From Pseudomonas sp. HN11 (GTDB taxonomy: Bacteria; Pseudomonadota; Gammaproteobacteria; Pseudomonadales; Pseudomonadaceae), in contig NZ_CP089985.1 in NCBI RefSeq assembly GCF_021390155.1, positions 4,165,001-4,229,000 on the forward strand: 64,000 nucleotides of DNA. Direction: 5' to 3'. This document shows positions 8,348 to 17,262 of this stretch, piece by piece. Position numbers and translations under genes: made by a program. How positions within the stretch are numbered: position 1 is the first letter of the stretch; the number at the start of each line of letters is the position of its first letter. Under the pieces are notes generated by a model. That model did no database searches. It was not told the DNA's origin and saw nothing but the letters and a program-made list of their open reading frames with translations.

Positions 8348-9880
8348 ATGACACAAGCCCTGACCGCCACAAGCGGTACCACCGGACGCGACTGGCTGCA
8401 ACTGCTTGCCGCCTGCCTTACCGGCATCCTGATCCCGCTGTGCTTCACCGGGCCGGCCGTCGTGCTGCCGTCCATCAGTCAGGAACTGGGCGGGACGGCG
8501 GTGCAATTGAATTGGGTGGTCAACGGCTACATCCTGACCTACGGTAGCGCCATGATGGCGGCCGGCAGCCTGACCGACACCTATGGCCGCAAGCGCGTGT
8601 GGCTGGTCGGCCTGGCGCTATTCGTGCTGATAACGTTCTTAATCCCGCTGGCGCCGACGGTCGGCTGGATCGACGGGCTGCGCCTGGCGCAAGGGTTGGG
8701 CGGCGCAGCCGCCTTCGCGGGCGCCATGTCCTCGCTGGCACAGACCTTCCACGGACCGATCCGTACACGTGTGTTCAGCCTGCTCGGCACCACGTTTGGC
8801 ATCGGCCTGGCCTTCGGCCCGCTGGCGGCAGGCTTGCTGGTGGAGGTGGCGGGCTGGCGCTGGGTGTTCCTGGCGACGGCGCTGATCGGCGTGGCCGGTT
8901 TCCTGCTGGTGTGGGTCAGCGCCACAGAGTCCCGAGACCCAGACTCTACCGGCCTGGACTGGCCCGGCGCCCTCAGCTTCACCGCCGCGCTGAGCTTGTT
9001 CACCTACGGCATCCTGCTGGCGCCGGAAGAAGGCTGGCGCAGCGCTTCGGTGCTCGGCACGTTATTGGCCTCAGTCGTGCTATTCATCGCATTTGTACGC
9101 ATCGAACGCCGTGTCGCGCGCCCGATGCTCGACCTTTCGTTATTCGGCAGTGGGCGCTTCGTCGGCGTGCAGGTGTTGGCCGCATCGCCGGCCTTCTTCT
9201 TTGTCACACTGATCGTGATGCTGCCGGGCCGCTTCATCGGAATCGACGGACTGAGCGCATTGGAAGCGGGCCAAATGATGATTGCCCTAGCTGCGCCGCT
9301 GCTGGTCGTGCCGTTCCTTACCGCGTTGTTGTCGCGCTGGTTCACCTCCGGCATCCTGTCTGGCGTCGGGCTGCTGCTGGTGGCGGCCGGACTGATCTGG
9401 ATGGCTCAGGTGTTGTCCGGCGGGGCCGGCCCTGCGCTGGTAGCGCCGCTGGCGTTGATCGGCGCAGGCATTGGCCTGCCTTGGGGGCTGATGGATGGCA
9501 TGGCCGTGAGCGTGGTGGAGACAGAACGTGCAGGTATGGCGACCGGCATCTTCAACTGCGTGCGCGTTTCGGCCGATGGGATTGCCATCGCGGTGGCGGG
9601 CGCGATGCTGGCGTTCTTAATTCAGGGCGGATTGCTCGGCACTTTAGTCGCGGCCGATCCAGCCGTTGTGATCGAGGCCGCCAATCGCGCCGCGCTCGGC
9701 GATCTGGCGCATGCCAGTGCCCTTGTCAGCGGCGAGCGCGCCTTGCTGCTGGCGACCTACGACCGGGCATTCCGCTGGGTCTTGTACATCCTGGCTGCAT
9801 CTTCGGCACTGACTGCGCTGCTAGTGCTCGCTTTGCTGGGTCGATCGCGTGCGCATGAAGAAGTGGTAGCCGCGGCATGA
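8348..9880 (+). CDS. MFS transporter, 14-helix drug/H+ antiporter (DHA2) type
   Basis: The transporter has about 510 residues with roughly 14 hydrophobic segments. The start at ATG 8348 is chosen; ATG 8339 and TTG 8333 are also in frame and no strong ribosome binding site separates them. The second-loop motif A (GSLTDTYGRKRVWLVG) and the helix-5 region (GTTFGIGLAFGPLAAGLL) are those of DHA2 exporters such as EmrB/QacA. It acts in the inner membrane by proton-driven export of a small molecule. The neighbouring divergent LysR gene is the likely regulator. The substrate is unknown; the pair probably entered with the island. Confidence 0.9.
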   Translation: MTQALTATSGTTGRDWLQLLAACLTGILIPLCFTGPAVVLPSISQELGGTAVQLNWVVNGYILTYGSAMMAAGSLTDTYGRKRVWLVGLALFVLITFLIPLAPTVGWIDGLRLAQGLGGAAAFAGAMSSLAQTFHGPIRTRVFSLLGTTFGIGLAFGPLAAGLLVEVAGWRWVFLATALIGVAGFLLVWVSATESRDPDSTGLDWPGALSFTAALSLFTYGILLAPEEGWRSASVLGTLLASVVLFIAFVRIERRVARPMLDLSLFGSGRFVGVQVLAASPAFFFVTLIVMLPGRFIGIDGLSALEAGQMMIALAAPLLVVPFLTALLSRWFTSGILSGVGLLLVAAGLIWMAQVLSGGAGPALVAPLALIGAGIGLPWGLMDGMAVSVVETERAGMATGIFNCVRVSADGIAIAVAGAMLAFLIQGGLLGTLVAADPAVVIEAANRAALGDLAHASALVSGERALLLATYDRAFRWVLYILAASSALTALLVLALLGRSRAHEEVVAAA

Positions 9881-9912
9881 ATCCGATTGGGACAGGCTCT
9901 CGGCCCCCCGAC

Positions 9913-9936
9913 CGCACATAGCATCGGCTATGCGCG
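9913..9936. terminator. Hairpin between converging MFS and small minus-strand gene
   Basis: A 10-bp stem with one mismatch (CGCACATAGC / GCTATGCGCG) and an ATCG loop lies just after the MFS gene and overlaps the stop of the convergent 79-residue gene. There is no long T tract, so it is a weak or bidirectional terminator at best. Confidence 0.4.
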
Positions 9937-10167
9937 GGTATCCAGCGGGAAACTCGGCCCATCTTCGGTTTCATCACCCCAATGGAAGACTACCCGGAGT
10001 TCTCCGTGCCCACGCTGGAGACATGTGTTATTGACTCGCCAAGCCGTGTTCGCCGGACGCTTACCCTTGAACTCTCCAGCCCCCCAGAGTTTTGGAGACT
10101 GGATGATCTGGCTGTATAGCTGCCAAATATCCTCCGAGCTTGGGACGTCCCGTCCATAAATCCGCAT
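9928..10167 (-). CDS. Small hypothetical protein (79 residues) behind the duplicated leader
   Basis: The ATG at 10167 follows AGAGGGAACGAC, the same ribosome-binding leader found upstream of the 159-residue gene at 5886-6365. The protein starts MRIYGRDVPSSEDIWQLY and looks soluble, with aromatic residues and an acidic end (HWGDETEDGPSF). No family is recognised. The frame can be extended upstream to 10299, but the extension passes through the shared promoter segment and is unlikely to be translated. Sharing a leader with an unrelated small gene suggests a cassette-like origin. Confidence 0.6.
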   Translation of the reverse strand: MRIYGRDVPSSEDIWQLYSQIIQSPKLWGAGEFKGKRPANTAWRVNNTCLQRGHGELRVVFHWGDETEDGPSFPLDTRA

Positions 10168-10235
10168 GTCGTTCCCTCTTTGGTTTGGCGGGACTGTAAC
10201 ATTGAGGCTTTGGCGCCAAAAGCCACGCGGGCTAT
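10158..10235 (-). promoter_or_regulatory. Leader/promoter segment, second copy of 6398-6475
   Basis: On the minus strand this copy contains TTTTGGCGCC, a TGTTACAGT block that may hold the -10 region, and the leader AGAGGGAACGACATGCGG. It matches the first copy at about 70% over some 70 bp, with greatest identity over the ribosome binding site and start codon. It drives a different small gene (79 residues) in each case of the pair. Confidence 0.5.
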
Positions 10236-10271
10236 CCGCACCATCACTCAGTTTTAAAAAGGTCACATGGA

Positions 10272-10703
10272 ATGAGATCAGTAGAAAAGAGTATTTCACG
10301 ACCTATACGCATACCTATGGCAGCAATAGGCGTCGCGTTGAGCCCAGCCGTTGCTGCCTTAATATCGCCAAAAAATGCGTATTTCTTAGCCAATTTCGCA
10401 GGTTACTGGTTGCCACAAGCAGCAGTTCTTTGCGTAGCTCTTCTATGCAAGGCATCACGAGGTACGCTGGGAGGAATCGCTGCATCCATGGCACTGTACT
10501 TGTACCTATTCGACATCTGGGTCACAGAGTCTATGGGTTGGCTTATTTACTTCTTCAGCTTTCCAGGCGTTCTAATCGGAGCATTGCTCGCGGTTTTTTT
10601 TACTTCCTCACGAAAGCCGTTCGAGGCCCCCATAGTCTTTGGCTTCATGGCTCTAGGCATAGCGTTAAATCTGGCGCCCTTCTGGTTCAAGATTTTTTTC
10701 TGA
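10272..10703 (+). CDS. Hypothetical inner-membrane protein, four predicted helices
   Basis: The protein has 143 residues from ATG 10272, preceded by AAAAAGG. Four hydrophobic segments are visible, roughly at 14-34, 42-60, 68-115 (two spans including WLIYFFSFPGVLIGALLAVFF) and 122-140. Base composition is clearly lower in GC than the surrounding core genes, which suggests recent transfer. It is divergent from the 79-residue gene. No family is recognised; small four-helix proteins in such regions can be immunity or anti-phage factors, but nothing here proves that. Confidence 0.6.
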   Translation: MRSVEKSISRPIRIPMAAIGVALSPAVAALISPKNAYFLANFAGYWLPQAAVLCVALLCKASRGTLGGIAASMALYLYLFDIWVTESMGWLIYFFSFPGVLIGALLAVFFTSSRKPFEAPIVFGFMALGIALNLAPFWFKIFF

Positions 10704-10948
10704 GGTTTACGAACACCAGATGCAAAAAGCGCAGCGCGAGGCTGGACTATGAGAATGGACTTGCGGCGATGAGATCACTTCAAACAAAGACGCCAAGTTT
10801 CCGCCCCAGAACACGCACCAGCATCCAGGGTCGGCGCAGACTATCGGCTGGCGATTGATCGTCGAAACCCAAGCGAAAGGCTAAAGGATTTCCCCAATCC
10901 TTCGCCTGCAAGCCCAAGGACTGGGATAGCGCCAATATCGGTGCGTTT
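10704..10948. other. Non-coding or decayed stretch before the recombinase remnant
   Basis: No intact gene is visible. Short readable pieces occur in two plus-strand frames, broken by stops at 10749 and 10856. They probably represent the decayed upstream part of the recombinase or of another island gene. Confidence 0.4.
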
Positions 10949-11260
10949 ATGAGTTGGAGGTCAATGTGGGTAGACGCCAAGGATCACTGGATACCCGTAA
11001 CGTCGGACTATCTGATCAAGGAGTTCAGCAAGGCCAGGGACGCCGCGCACACCTACGACCATGTGCCGACTGGTGAGCGCCCCACTTTTCACGAGATCCG
11101 CGCATTGGGGACCTGGCTATATGAGCAGCAGAAATTCCCACAGGAGTACATCCAGGCGCTCATGGGCCACGCGGACGAGAAGATGACGAAGCACTACCAG
11201 GAGGGACACGACGAAAAGAAGATCGAGTATGTCGAGGTGGGCGCCGAGTTGGCGTTTTGA
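10949..11260 (+). pseudogene. Tyrosine recombinase (phage-type integrase), C-terminal remnant
   Basis: The frame (open from about 10859) encodes only the catalytic C-terminus of a site-specific recombinase. The second conserved box is visible as PTFHEIRALGTWLY, followed by YIQALMGHADEKMTKHYQ, which holds the conserved His and the nucleophilic Tyr. The N-terminal arm- and core-binding domains and the first catalytic Arg are missing; a full protein would be about 350-400 residues. It ends 87 bp from the 3' end of tRNA-Val(GAC), the usual place for an island integrase. It is the remnant of an integrated element. Confidence 0.87.
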
Positions 11261-11288
11261 GGTGGGAGTTTTGCAAATCGCGGAAAGC

Positions 11289-11318
11289 AAAAAGGGGTCA
11301 CCGTTTCCGATGACCCCT
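11289..11318 (-). terminator. Intrinsic terminator after tRNA-Val(GAC)
   Basis: The minus-strand hairpin GGGGTCA / TGACCCC with an ATCGG-type loop is followed by TTTTT. It lies about 30 bp beyond the 3' end of the tRNA gene and would end its transcript. Confidence 0.8.
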
Positions 11319-11347
11319 CTAGACCGCCCAGCAGAGCGGATTTTGTT

Positions 11348-11424
11348 TGGTAGGCGCGATTGGACTCGAACCAACGACCCCCACCATGTCAAGGTGGTGC
11401 TCTAACCAACTGAGCTACGTGCCT
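11348..11424 (-). tRNA. tRNA-Val, anticodon GAC
   Basis: The 77-nt cloverleaf has an encoded CCA. The acceptor stem is AGGCACG/CGCGCCT, the anticodon loop reads TTGACAT, and the T loop is TTCGAGT. The anticodon GAC decodes GUC and GUU valine codons. Its 3' end faces the recombinase remnant, so it is the probable integration site of the neighbouring island. Confidence 0.95.
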
Positions 11425-11437
11425 GCTGTGAGGCGGC

Positions 11438-11465
11438 ATTCTACGGAATTCCGGAGGGGTGTCAA
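11438..11465 (-). promoter_or_regulatory. Sigma-70 promoter of tRNA-Val(GAC)
   Basis: On the minus strand, TTGACA is followed by a 16-base spacer and TAGAAT, ending 14 bp before the tRNA. This is near consensus, as expected for a stable RNA gene. Confidence 0.8.
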
Positions 11466-11608
11466 CACCTTTTTTACAGCTAACCCTATGAATATGCGAA
11501 TTTTTTATTTGCGCGGGGCACACCCGTGAATTTCGCGTGGCTGGCAGGCAATTTTCAACTCAGGTAGGATCGGCGCACTCGTAAAAAATATAAAACAGAG
11601 GTTCCAGG

Positions 11609-12892
11609 ATGGCGAACACCCCCTACCCCCAGTCGTATTACGCCGCTTCCGCGAATGCCGTTCCACCTCGCCCATCACTGCAAGGCGAGGTCGAGACCGA
11701 TGTGTGCGTGATTGGCGCCGGTTACACCGGCCTCTCCAGTGCGCTGTTCCTGCTGGAGAGCGGTTTTCGCGTGACAGTGCTGGAAGCCGCCAAGGTGGGG
11801 TTTGGTGCCTCGGGCCGCAACGGCGGACAGATCGTCAACAGCTACAGCCGTGATATCGATGTAATCGAGCGCAGCGTCGGGCCCAAGCAGGCGCAACTGC
11901 TGGGGCAGATGGCGTTTGAAGGCGGCAAGATCATCCGCGAGCGAATCACCAAATATCAGATCCAGTGCGACCTGAAGGACGGTGGTGTATTTGCCGCGCT
12001 CAACAGCAAGCACATGGGCCATCTGGAATCGCAGAAGCGCCTGTGGGAACGCTATGGCCATACGCAGCTGGAGCTGCTGGACGAGCGTCGCATCCGCGAA
12101 GTAGTGGCCTGTGACAACTATGTGGGGGGCTTGCTGGACATGAGCGGCGGGCATATCCACCCGCTCAATCTGGCGCTTGGTGAAGCAGCGGCGGTGGAAT
12201 CCCTGGGCGGTACGATCTACGAGCAGTCGCCAGCAGTGCGTATCGAGCGTGGCGCCAATCCGGTGGTGCACACTGCCGAAGGCAAGGTCAGGGCCAAGTT
12301 CATCATCGTCGCGGGCAATGCCTACCTGGGCAACCTGGTGCCGGAGTTGGCAGCCAAATCCATGCCTTGCGGCACACAAGTGATCACCACAGCCCCCCTG
12401 GGCGACGAATTGGCGAAAACGCTGCTGCCACAGGATTACTGCGTTGAAGACTGTAACTATCTGCTGGACTACTACCGCCTCACCAGCGACAAGCGCCTGA
12501 TCTTCGGCGGTGGCGTGGTGTATGGCGCGCGTGATCCGGCCAATATCGAAGCGATCATCCGTCCGAAGATGCTCAAGGCCTTCCCGCAGCTCAAGGACGT
12601 GAAGATCGACTATGCCTGGACCGGCAATTTCCTGCTGACCCTGTCGCGCTTGCCGCAGGTGGGACGCCTGGGTGACAACATCTACTACTCACAAGGCTGC
12701 AGTGGCCATGGCGTGACGTACACGCATCTGGCCGGCAAGGTGCTGGCAGAGGCGCTCAGAGGCCAGGCAGAGCGTTTTGACGCGTTTGCAGACCTGCCTC
12801 ACTACCCGTTCCCGGGCGGGCAACTGTTGCGTACGCCGTTCGCGGCAATAGGTGCCTGGTATTACGGGCTCCGGGACAAGCTGGGGTTCTAA
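11609..12892 (+). CDS. puuB: FAD-dependent oxidoreductase, PuuB-like gamma-glutamylputrescine oxidase
   Basis: The protein has 427 residues, the same as the usual length of PuuB. The N-terminal Rossmann motif is VCVIGAGYTGLSSALFLLESG, and the DAO fold motif ASGRNGGQIV follows. The FAD-binding C-terminal segment includes YSQGCSGHGVTYTHLAGK. PuuB oxidises gamma-glutamylputrescine in putrescine breakdown, making the aldehyde, H2O2 and ammonia. Pseudomonads carry several paralogues with similar sequence, so the exact amine substrate is less certain. It stands alone here with a good ribosome binding site (AGAGG) and is followed by a REP pair. Confidence 0.85.
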   Translation: MANTPYPQSYYAASANAVPPRPSLQGEVETDVCVIGAGYTGLSSALFLLESGFRVTVLEAAKVGFGASGRNGGQIVNSYSRDIDVIERSVGPKQAQLLGQMAFEGGKIIRERITKYQIQCDLKDGGVFAALNSKHMGHLESQKRLWERYGHTQLELLDERRIREVVACDNYVGGLLDMSGGHIHPLNLALGEAAAVESLGGTIYEQSPAVRIERGANPVVHTAEGKVRAKFIIVAGNAYLGNLVPELAAKSMPCGTQVITTAPLGDELAKTLLPQDYCVEDCNYLLDYYRLTSDKRLIFGGGVVYGARDPANIEAIIRPKMLKAFPQLKDVKIDYAWTGNFLLTLSRLPQVGRLGDNIYYSQGCSGHGVTYTHLAGKVLAEALRGQAERFDAFADLPHYPFPGGQLLRTPFAAIGAWYYGLRDKLGF

Positions 12893-12903
12893 CACTATCA
12901 AAC

Positions 12904-12994
12904 TGTGGGAGCGGGCTTGTTCGCGAATTCGGTGAGTCAGTCGCTGGAAATATTGACTGACGAACCGCCTTCTCGAACAAGCCCCACTCCCACA
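12904..12994. repeat. Pair of inverted REP elements
   Basis: The left REP TGTGGGAGCGGGCTTGTTCG is mirrored by CGAACAAGCCCCACTCCCAC on the right, with an inner inverted pair (GTCAGTC / GACTGAC). The same REP family occurs at 29817-29893. It follows puuB and may protect the mRNA end or act as a terminator. Confidence 0.8.
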
Positions 12995-13012
12995 CAAAGC
13001 CAAATCGCAGAC

Positions 13013-13047
13013 ACAAAAAACCCCGGTCTTTCGACCAGGGTCTTTGC
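13013..13047 (-). terminator. Intrinsic terminator of the tRNA-Val/Asp/Asp transcript
   Basis: The minus-strand hairpin CCCTGGTC / GACCGGGG is followed by TTTTTT. It lies about 70 bp beyond the last tRNA-Asp gene. Confidence 0.75.
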
Positions 13048-13114
13048 TATCGGATCAAAGTAGCCAGAGGCTTGCTTTGTGCTCCAAGGCGTTCAGTGGG
13101 CCTTGAATCAGATA

Positions 13115-13191
13115 TGGCGCAGCGGACGGGACTCGAACCCGCGACCCCCGGCGTGACAGGCCGGTATTCTAACCGACTGAACTACCGCTGC
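13115..13191 (-). tRNA. tRNA-Asp, anticodon GTC
   Basis: The 77-nt gene has an encoded CCA. The anticodon loop reads CTGTCAC and the T loop TTCGAGT; the acceptor stem is GCAGCGG/CCGCTGC. It is the second of two identical tRNA-Asp genes and the distal gene of the cluster. Confidence 0.95.
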
Positions 13192-13296
13192 GTATCGCTT
13201 GACCGGCTGAGCGTACAACCCCAACCGTCTTTAAACATCTGATCGACCAACCTTGGCTGTTCAATCTCAAGCCTGACTAATCAGACCTGGAAAATA

Positions 13297-13373
13297 TGGC
13301 GCAGCGGACGGGACTCGAACCCGCGACCCCCGGCGTGACAGGCCGGTATTCTAACCGACTGAACTACCGCTGC
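13297..13373 (-). tRNA. tRNA-Asp, anticodon GTC (second copy)
   Basis: The 77-nt gene is identical in sequence to the copy at 13115-13191, with an encoded CCA. The two copies are separated by 105 bp. Confidence 0.95.
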
Positions 13374-13428
13374 GCGTCGGTGCAACCTTTAACGTTGCGT
13401 CTTGCCCCAGGGCAAAACTCTCAAGAAG

Positions 13429-13504
13429 TGGTGGGTGATGACGGGATCGAACCGCCGACCCTCTGCTTGTAAGGCAGATGCTCTCCCAGCTGAGCTAATC
13501 ACCC
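13429..13504 (-). tRNA. tRNA-Val, anticodon TAC
   Basis: The 76-nt cloverleaf has an encoded CCA. The acceptor stem is GGGTGAT, the anticodon loop CTTACAA and the T loop TTCGATC. It is the first gene of the three-tRNA transcript and decodes GUA and GUG. Confidence 0.95.
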
Positions 13505-13525
13505 TTTGCTTCGTTGAGGCCGCGA

Positions 13526-13554
13526 AATTTACGCAGGTAGCAGACCTAAGTCAA
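13526..13554 (-). promoter_or_regulatory. Sigma-70 promoter of the tRNA-Val/Asp/Asp operon
   Basis: On the minus strand TTGACT, a 17-base spacer and TAAATT lie 22 bp upstream of tRNA-Val(TAC). Confidence 0.8.
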
Positions 13555-13580
13555 TAGCAGGATTGAGTTTTTTTCAAAAA

Positions 13581-13665
13581 CAGCAGTAAGTTGCAAGCTT
13601 CAGGCTGCAAGCCAAAAGCCGCCGAAATCCGCTTTCACTTGCAGCTTGTGGCTTGAAGCTGCTCT
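13581..13665. repeat. REP-like inverted repeat of the GCTTGCAGCTTG family
   Basis: Arms AGCTTCAGGCTGCAAG and CTTGCAGCTTGTGGCTTGAA face each other between the SDR gene end and the tRNA promoter. This is a second REP family, different from the GTGGGAGCGGGC type elsewhere in the window. Confidence 0.6.
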
Positions 13666-14442
13666 TCACTGCTCGTAGATCATCTTCTTGCTCATGCCAC
13701 CGTCCACGACAAACTCTTGCCCGGTGACAAACCCCGCCTGGCGCGACAGCAGCCACGCTACCATCGCCGCCACGTCCTCTACAGTGCCCACCCTGCCCGC
13801 CGGATGCTGGGCATGATCGGCATCACTCAACGGCTCGGCACGACGGGCGGCTGGATCACGCGCGTCGATCCACCCAGGGCTGACCGCATTGACCCGCACT
13901 TCCGGCCCAAGGCTCATGGCCAAAGCGTGCGTAAGGGCCAGCAGGCCACCTTTGCTCGCTGCATAGGCTTCGGTGTCCGGTTCAGACTGACGAGCCCGTG
14001 TCGACGCCAGGTTGACGATGGCACCACCATGGGCACGCAGGTACGGCGCGCAGTGCTTGGCCAACAGCATCGGCCCACTGAGATTGACCGCCAACACTCG
14101 ATTCCAGTAAGCCAAGTCCAGGCTTTCCAGAGTGATATTACGCGGGTCAGCCACTGCCGCGTTGCAGACCAACGCGTCCAGGCGCCCAAACTGCCCCAAT
14201 ACCTCGGCAACACCTTGGGCCACTTGCTTCTCGTCAGCCACGTCCATGCTGATAAACCAGGCGTTCTCACCCAGCACCTTGGACACTCTGGAACCGCGCT
14301 CGCGATCCAGGTCGGTCAACACCACCTGCCAACCTTCGCTGATCAGCCACGCGGCAATCCCGAGACCAATGCCCCGTGCCGCCCCAGTGACCAGTGCGAC
14401 GCGCCCATTACTGGCGGCGGCTTCCATGGACCACTCGATCAC
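13666..14442 (-). CDS. SDR-family NAD(P)-dependent oxidoreductase
   Basis: This 258-residue classical short-chain dehydrogenase has the cofactor motif TGAARGIG near residue 20, the NNAG-equivalent CNAAVADP, the catalytic Ser (NLASTRA) and the Y-x-x-x-K pair (YAASKGG). The C-terminal [10 protein letters not shown] is typical of the family. Its start overlaps the metZ stop by four bases, so it is cotranslated with metZ. That linkage is conserved in Pseudomonas, but the substrate is unknown. Confidence 0.92.
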   Translation of the reverse strand: MIEWSMEAAASNGRVALVTGAARGIGLGIAAWLISEGWQVVLTDLDRERGSRVSKVLGENAWFISMDVADEKQVAQGVAEVLGQFGRLDALVCNAAVADPRNITLESLDLAYWNRVLAVNLSGPMLLAKHCAPYLRAHGGAIVNLASTRARQSEPDTEAYAASKGGLLALTHALAMSLGPEVRVNAVSPGWIDARDPAARRAEPLSDADHAQHPAGRVGTVEDVAAMVAWLLSRQAGFVTGQEFVVDGGMSKKMIYEQ

Positions 14443-15650
14443 AAGGCTGCCAGCCCGCGAGCCAGGTCAGCCTGCAAGTCAGCCACGTCTTCCAGGCCAA
14501 CCGCGATACGGATCAGACTGTCACGGATACCCGCCGCTTCGCGCTCCTGCGGCGCCAGGCGACCGTGAGACGTGGTGCTCGGATGGGTAATGGTGGTCTT
14601 GCTATCACCCAGGTTGGCAGTGATGGAGATCAGGCGTGTCGCATCGATAAAGCGCCAGGCGCCCTCTTTGCCGCCCTTCACTTCAAAGCTCACCACAGCG
14701 CCAAAACCACGCTGCTGACGCTGGGCCAACTCGTGTTGCGGGTGGCTCTTGAGGCCGGCGTAGTGAACCTTCTCAATACCGCCCTGCTGCTCCAGCCACT
14801 CGGCCAGGGCCTGGGCGTTGGCGCAATGGGCCTTCATCCGCAGGTTGAGGGTTTCCAGGCCTTTTAGGAAGATCCACGCGTTGAATGGGCTCAAAGTCGG
14901 GCCGGCCGTGCGAAGGAAACCAACCACTTCTTTCATTTGCTCGCTGCGACCCGCGACCACACCGCCCATGCAACGACCTTGGCCGTCGATAAACTTGGTC
15001 GCCGAGTGCACGACGATGTCCGCACCCAGCTTCAACGGCTGTTGCAGCGCCGGGGTGCAGAAGCAGTTGTCCACCACCAACATGGCGCCTTTGGCGTGGG
15101 CCACTTCGGACAATGCCGCGATATCCACCAACTCGGCCAATGGGTTGGACGGCGACTCGACGAACAGCAACCTGGTGTTGGTCTTGATCGCTGCATCCCA
15201 GCCGGACAGGTCTGCCAGGGGCACGTAGTCCACTTCGATGCCGAAACGCTTGAAGTACTTCTCGAACAGGCTGATGGTCGATCCGAACACGCTGCGCGAC
15301 ACCAGCACGTGGTCGCCGGCGCTGCACAGGCTCATCACCACTGCCAGGATTGCCGCCATGCCGGTCGCCGTAGCCACCGCCTGCTCAGCACCTTCCAGTG
15401 CCGCGAGACGCTCTTCAAACGCGCGCACGGTCGGGTTGGTATAACGCGAATAGACGTTGCCCGGCACTTCACCAGCAAAGCGCGCAGCCGCATCAGCCGC
15501 GGTGCGGAACACATAGCTGGAGGTGAAAAACATCGGGTCACCGTGCTCACCTTCCGGGGTACGGTGCTGGCCGGCGCGCACAGCCAGGGTATCGAACGCT
15601 ACGCCATCGAGGTCGCTGTCCAACCGACCGGCATCCCATTCCTGACTCAT
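14439..15650 (-). CDS. metZ: O-succinylhomoserine sulfhydrylase
   Basis: This 403-residue PLP enzyme makes homocysteine directly from O-succinylhomoserine and sulphide in methionine synthesis, the route used by Pseudomonas. The PLP lysine lies in [12 protein letters not shown], and the Cys/Met-metabolism signature ([20 protein letters not shown]) is present. The motif [14 protein letters not shown] near the N-terminus is also typical of MetZ. It lies just downstream of purF, as in other pseudomonads, and is followed by an overlapping SDR gene. A terminator separates it from purF. Confidence 0.95.
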   Translation of the reverse strand: MSQEWDAGRLDSDLDGVAFDTLAVRAGQHRTPEGEHGDPMFFTSSYVFRTAADAAARFAGEVPGNVYSRYTNPTVRAFEERLAALEGAEQAVATATGMAAILAVVMSLCSAGDHVLVSRSVFGSTISLFEKYFKRFGIEVDYVPLADLSGWDAAIKTNTRLLFVESPSNPLAELVDIAALSEVAHAKGAMLVVDNCFCTPALQQPLKLGADIVVHSATKFIDGQGRCMGGVVAGRSEQMKEVVGFLRTAGPTLSPFNAWIFLKGLETLNLRMKAHCANAQALAEWLEQQGGIEKVHYAGLKSHPQHELAQRQQRGFGAVVSFEVKGGKEGAWRFIDATRLISITANLGDSKTTITHPSTTSHGRLAPQEREAAGIRDSLIRIAVGLEDVADLQADLARGLAAL

Positions 15651-15685
15651 GCTGCGACTCCTTACTCAATTCTTTATTTAAGATA

Positions 15686-15712
15686 CAAAACCGGCCCCTC
15701 AGGGCCGGTTGT
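15686..15712 (-). terminator. Intrinsic terminator after purF
   Basis: The minus-strand hairpin CCGGCCC-TGAG-GGGCCGG is followed by TTTTG. It overlaps the end of purF and lies ahead of metZ, so metZ probably has its own promoter or depends on read-through. Confidence 0.8.
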
Positions 15713-15715
15713 CAC

Positions 15716-17221
15716 TCAGTTGTTGTACAGGTCGATGATCGCGCTGACCGCCTGGGTCTTGATCTTCGACGAGTCGTTGCGCGCCTGCTCGATCTTGTTC
15801 AGGTAGGCCTCGTCGACATCACCGGTCACGTATTTGCCGTCGAACACGGCGCAGTCGAACTGGTCGATCTTGATCTTGCCACCACCGACTGCTTCGATCA
15901 GGTCCGGCAGGTCCTGATAGATCAACCAATCGGCGCCGATCAGGTCGGCAACGTCCTGGGTCGAACGGTTGTGAGCGATCAGTTCGTGGGCACTCGGCAT
16001 GTCGATACCGTACACGTTCGGATAACGCACGGCAGGCGCTGCGGAACAGAAGTACACATTCTTCGCACCGGCTTCACGGGCCATCTGGATGATCTGCTTG
16101 CAGGTGGTGCCACGTACGATGGAATCGTCCACCAGCATCACGTTCTTGCCGCGGAACTCCAGCTCGATGGCGTTGAGCTTCTGGCGTACCGACTTCTTGC
16201 GCGCCGCCTGGCCCGGCATGATGAAGGTACGGCCGATGTAGCGGTTCTTCACGAAGCCTTCGCGGAACTTGACGCCCAAGTGGTTGGCCAGCTCCAGTGC
16301 AGCGGTACGGCTGGTGTCCGGAATCGGGATCACTACGTCAATGTCGTGTTCAGGACGCTCGCGCAGGATCTTCTCGGCCAGCTTCTCACCCATACGCAGA
16401 CGCGCTTTATAGACCGAAACACCGTCGATGATCGAATCCGGACGCGCCAGGTAGACATGCTCGAAGATGCACGGGGTGAGTTTCGGCGCCACGGCGCACT
16501 GACGGGTGTGCAGCTTACCGTCTTCAGTGATGTACACCGCTTCGCCCGGTGCGAGGTCGCGGATCAGGGTGAAGCCCAGCACATCCAGGGACACGCTTTC
16601 GGAAGCGATCATGTACTCGACGCCTTCGTCAGTGTGACGCTGGCCGAACACGATCGGGCGGATGCCATGCGGGTCACGGAAACCGACGATGCCGTAACCG
16701 GTGACCATGGCCACCACGGCATAACCACCGACGCAACGGTTATGCACGTCGGTGACGGCGGCGAACACATCTTCTTCGGTCGGCTGCAGCTTGCCGCGCT
16801 GGGCCAGTTCGTGCGCGAACACGTTGAGCAGCACTTCCGAGTCGGAACTGGTGTTGACGTGGCGCAGGTCAGATTCGTAGATCTCCTTGGCCAGCTGTTC
16901 AACATTGGTCAGGTTACCGTTGTGCGCCAGGGTAATGCCGTAAGGCGAGTTGACGTAAAACGGTTGAGCTTCGGCCGAGGTTGAGCTACCGGCGGTCGGG
17001 TAACGCACATGACCAATGCCCATGTGCCCGACCAGGCGCTGCATGTGACGCTGATGGAACACGTCACGCACCAGGCCATTGTCCTTGCGCAGGAATAACC
17101 GGCCGTCGTGGCTGGTCACAATACCGGCAGCGTCCTGGCCGCGGTGCTGGAGGACGGTTAGCGCGTCATACAGCGCCTGATTGACGTTCGACTTACCGAC
17201 GATACCGACGATGCCACACAT
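15716..17221 (-). CDS. purF: Amidophosphoribosyltransferase
   Basis: The first committed step of purine synthesis: PRPP plus glutamine gives phosphoribosylamine. The start at 17221 is preferred over 17230, because then Cys follows the initiator Met ([10 protein letters not shown]), as required for the N-terminal nucleophile. The protein is 501 residues, the normal length. The glutaminase domain (about 1-235) is followed by a phosphoribosyltransferase domain with the PRPP loop [13 protein letters not shown]. It is 41 bp downstream of cvpA, the usual cvpA-purF operon. Confidence 0.97.
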   Translation of the reverse strand: MCGIVGIVGKSNVNQALYDALTVLQHRGQDAAGIVTSHDGRLFLRKDNGLVRDVFHQRHMQRLVGHMGIGHVRYPTAGSSTSAEAQPFYVNSPYGITLAHNGNLTNVEQLAKEIYESDLRHVNTSSDSEVLLNVFAHELAQRGKLQPTEEDVFAAVTDVHNRCVGGYAVVAMVTGYGIVGFRDPHGIRPIVFGQRHTDEGVEYMIASESVSLDVLGFTLIRDLAPGEAVYITEDGKLHTRQCAVAPKLTPCIFEHVYLARPDSIIDGVSVYKARLRMGEKLAEKILRERPEHDIDVVIPIPDTSRTAALELANHLGVKFREGFVKNRYIGRTFIMPGQAARKKSVRQKLNAIELEFRGKNVMLVDDSIVRGTTCKQIIQMAREAGAKNVYFCSAAPAVRYPNVYGIDMPSAHELIAHNRSTQDVADLIGADWLIYQDLPDLIEAVGGGKIKIDQFDCAVFDGKYVTGDVDEAYLNKIEQARNDSSKIKTQAVSAIIDLYNN

Positions 17222-17262
17222 GCGACGCAACCCCTACTTAATGAATCTTGACTGAACACAGC

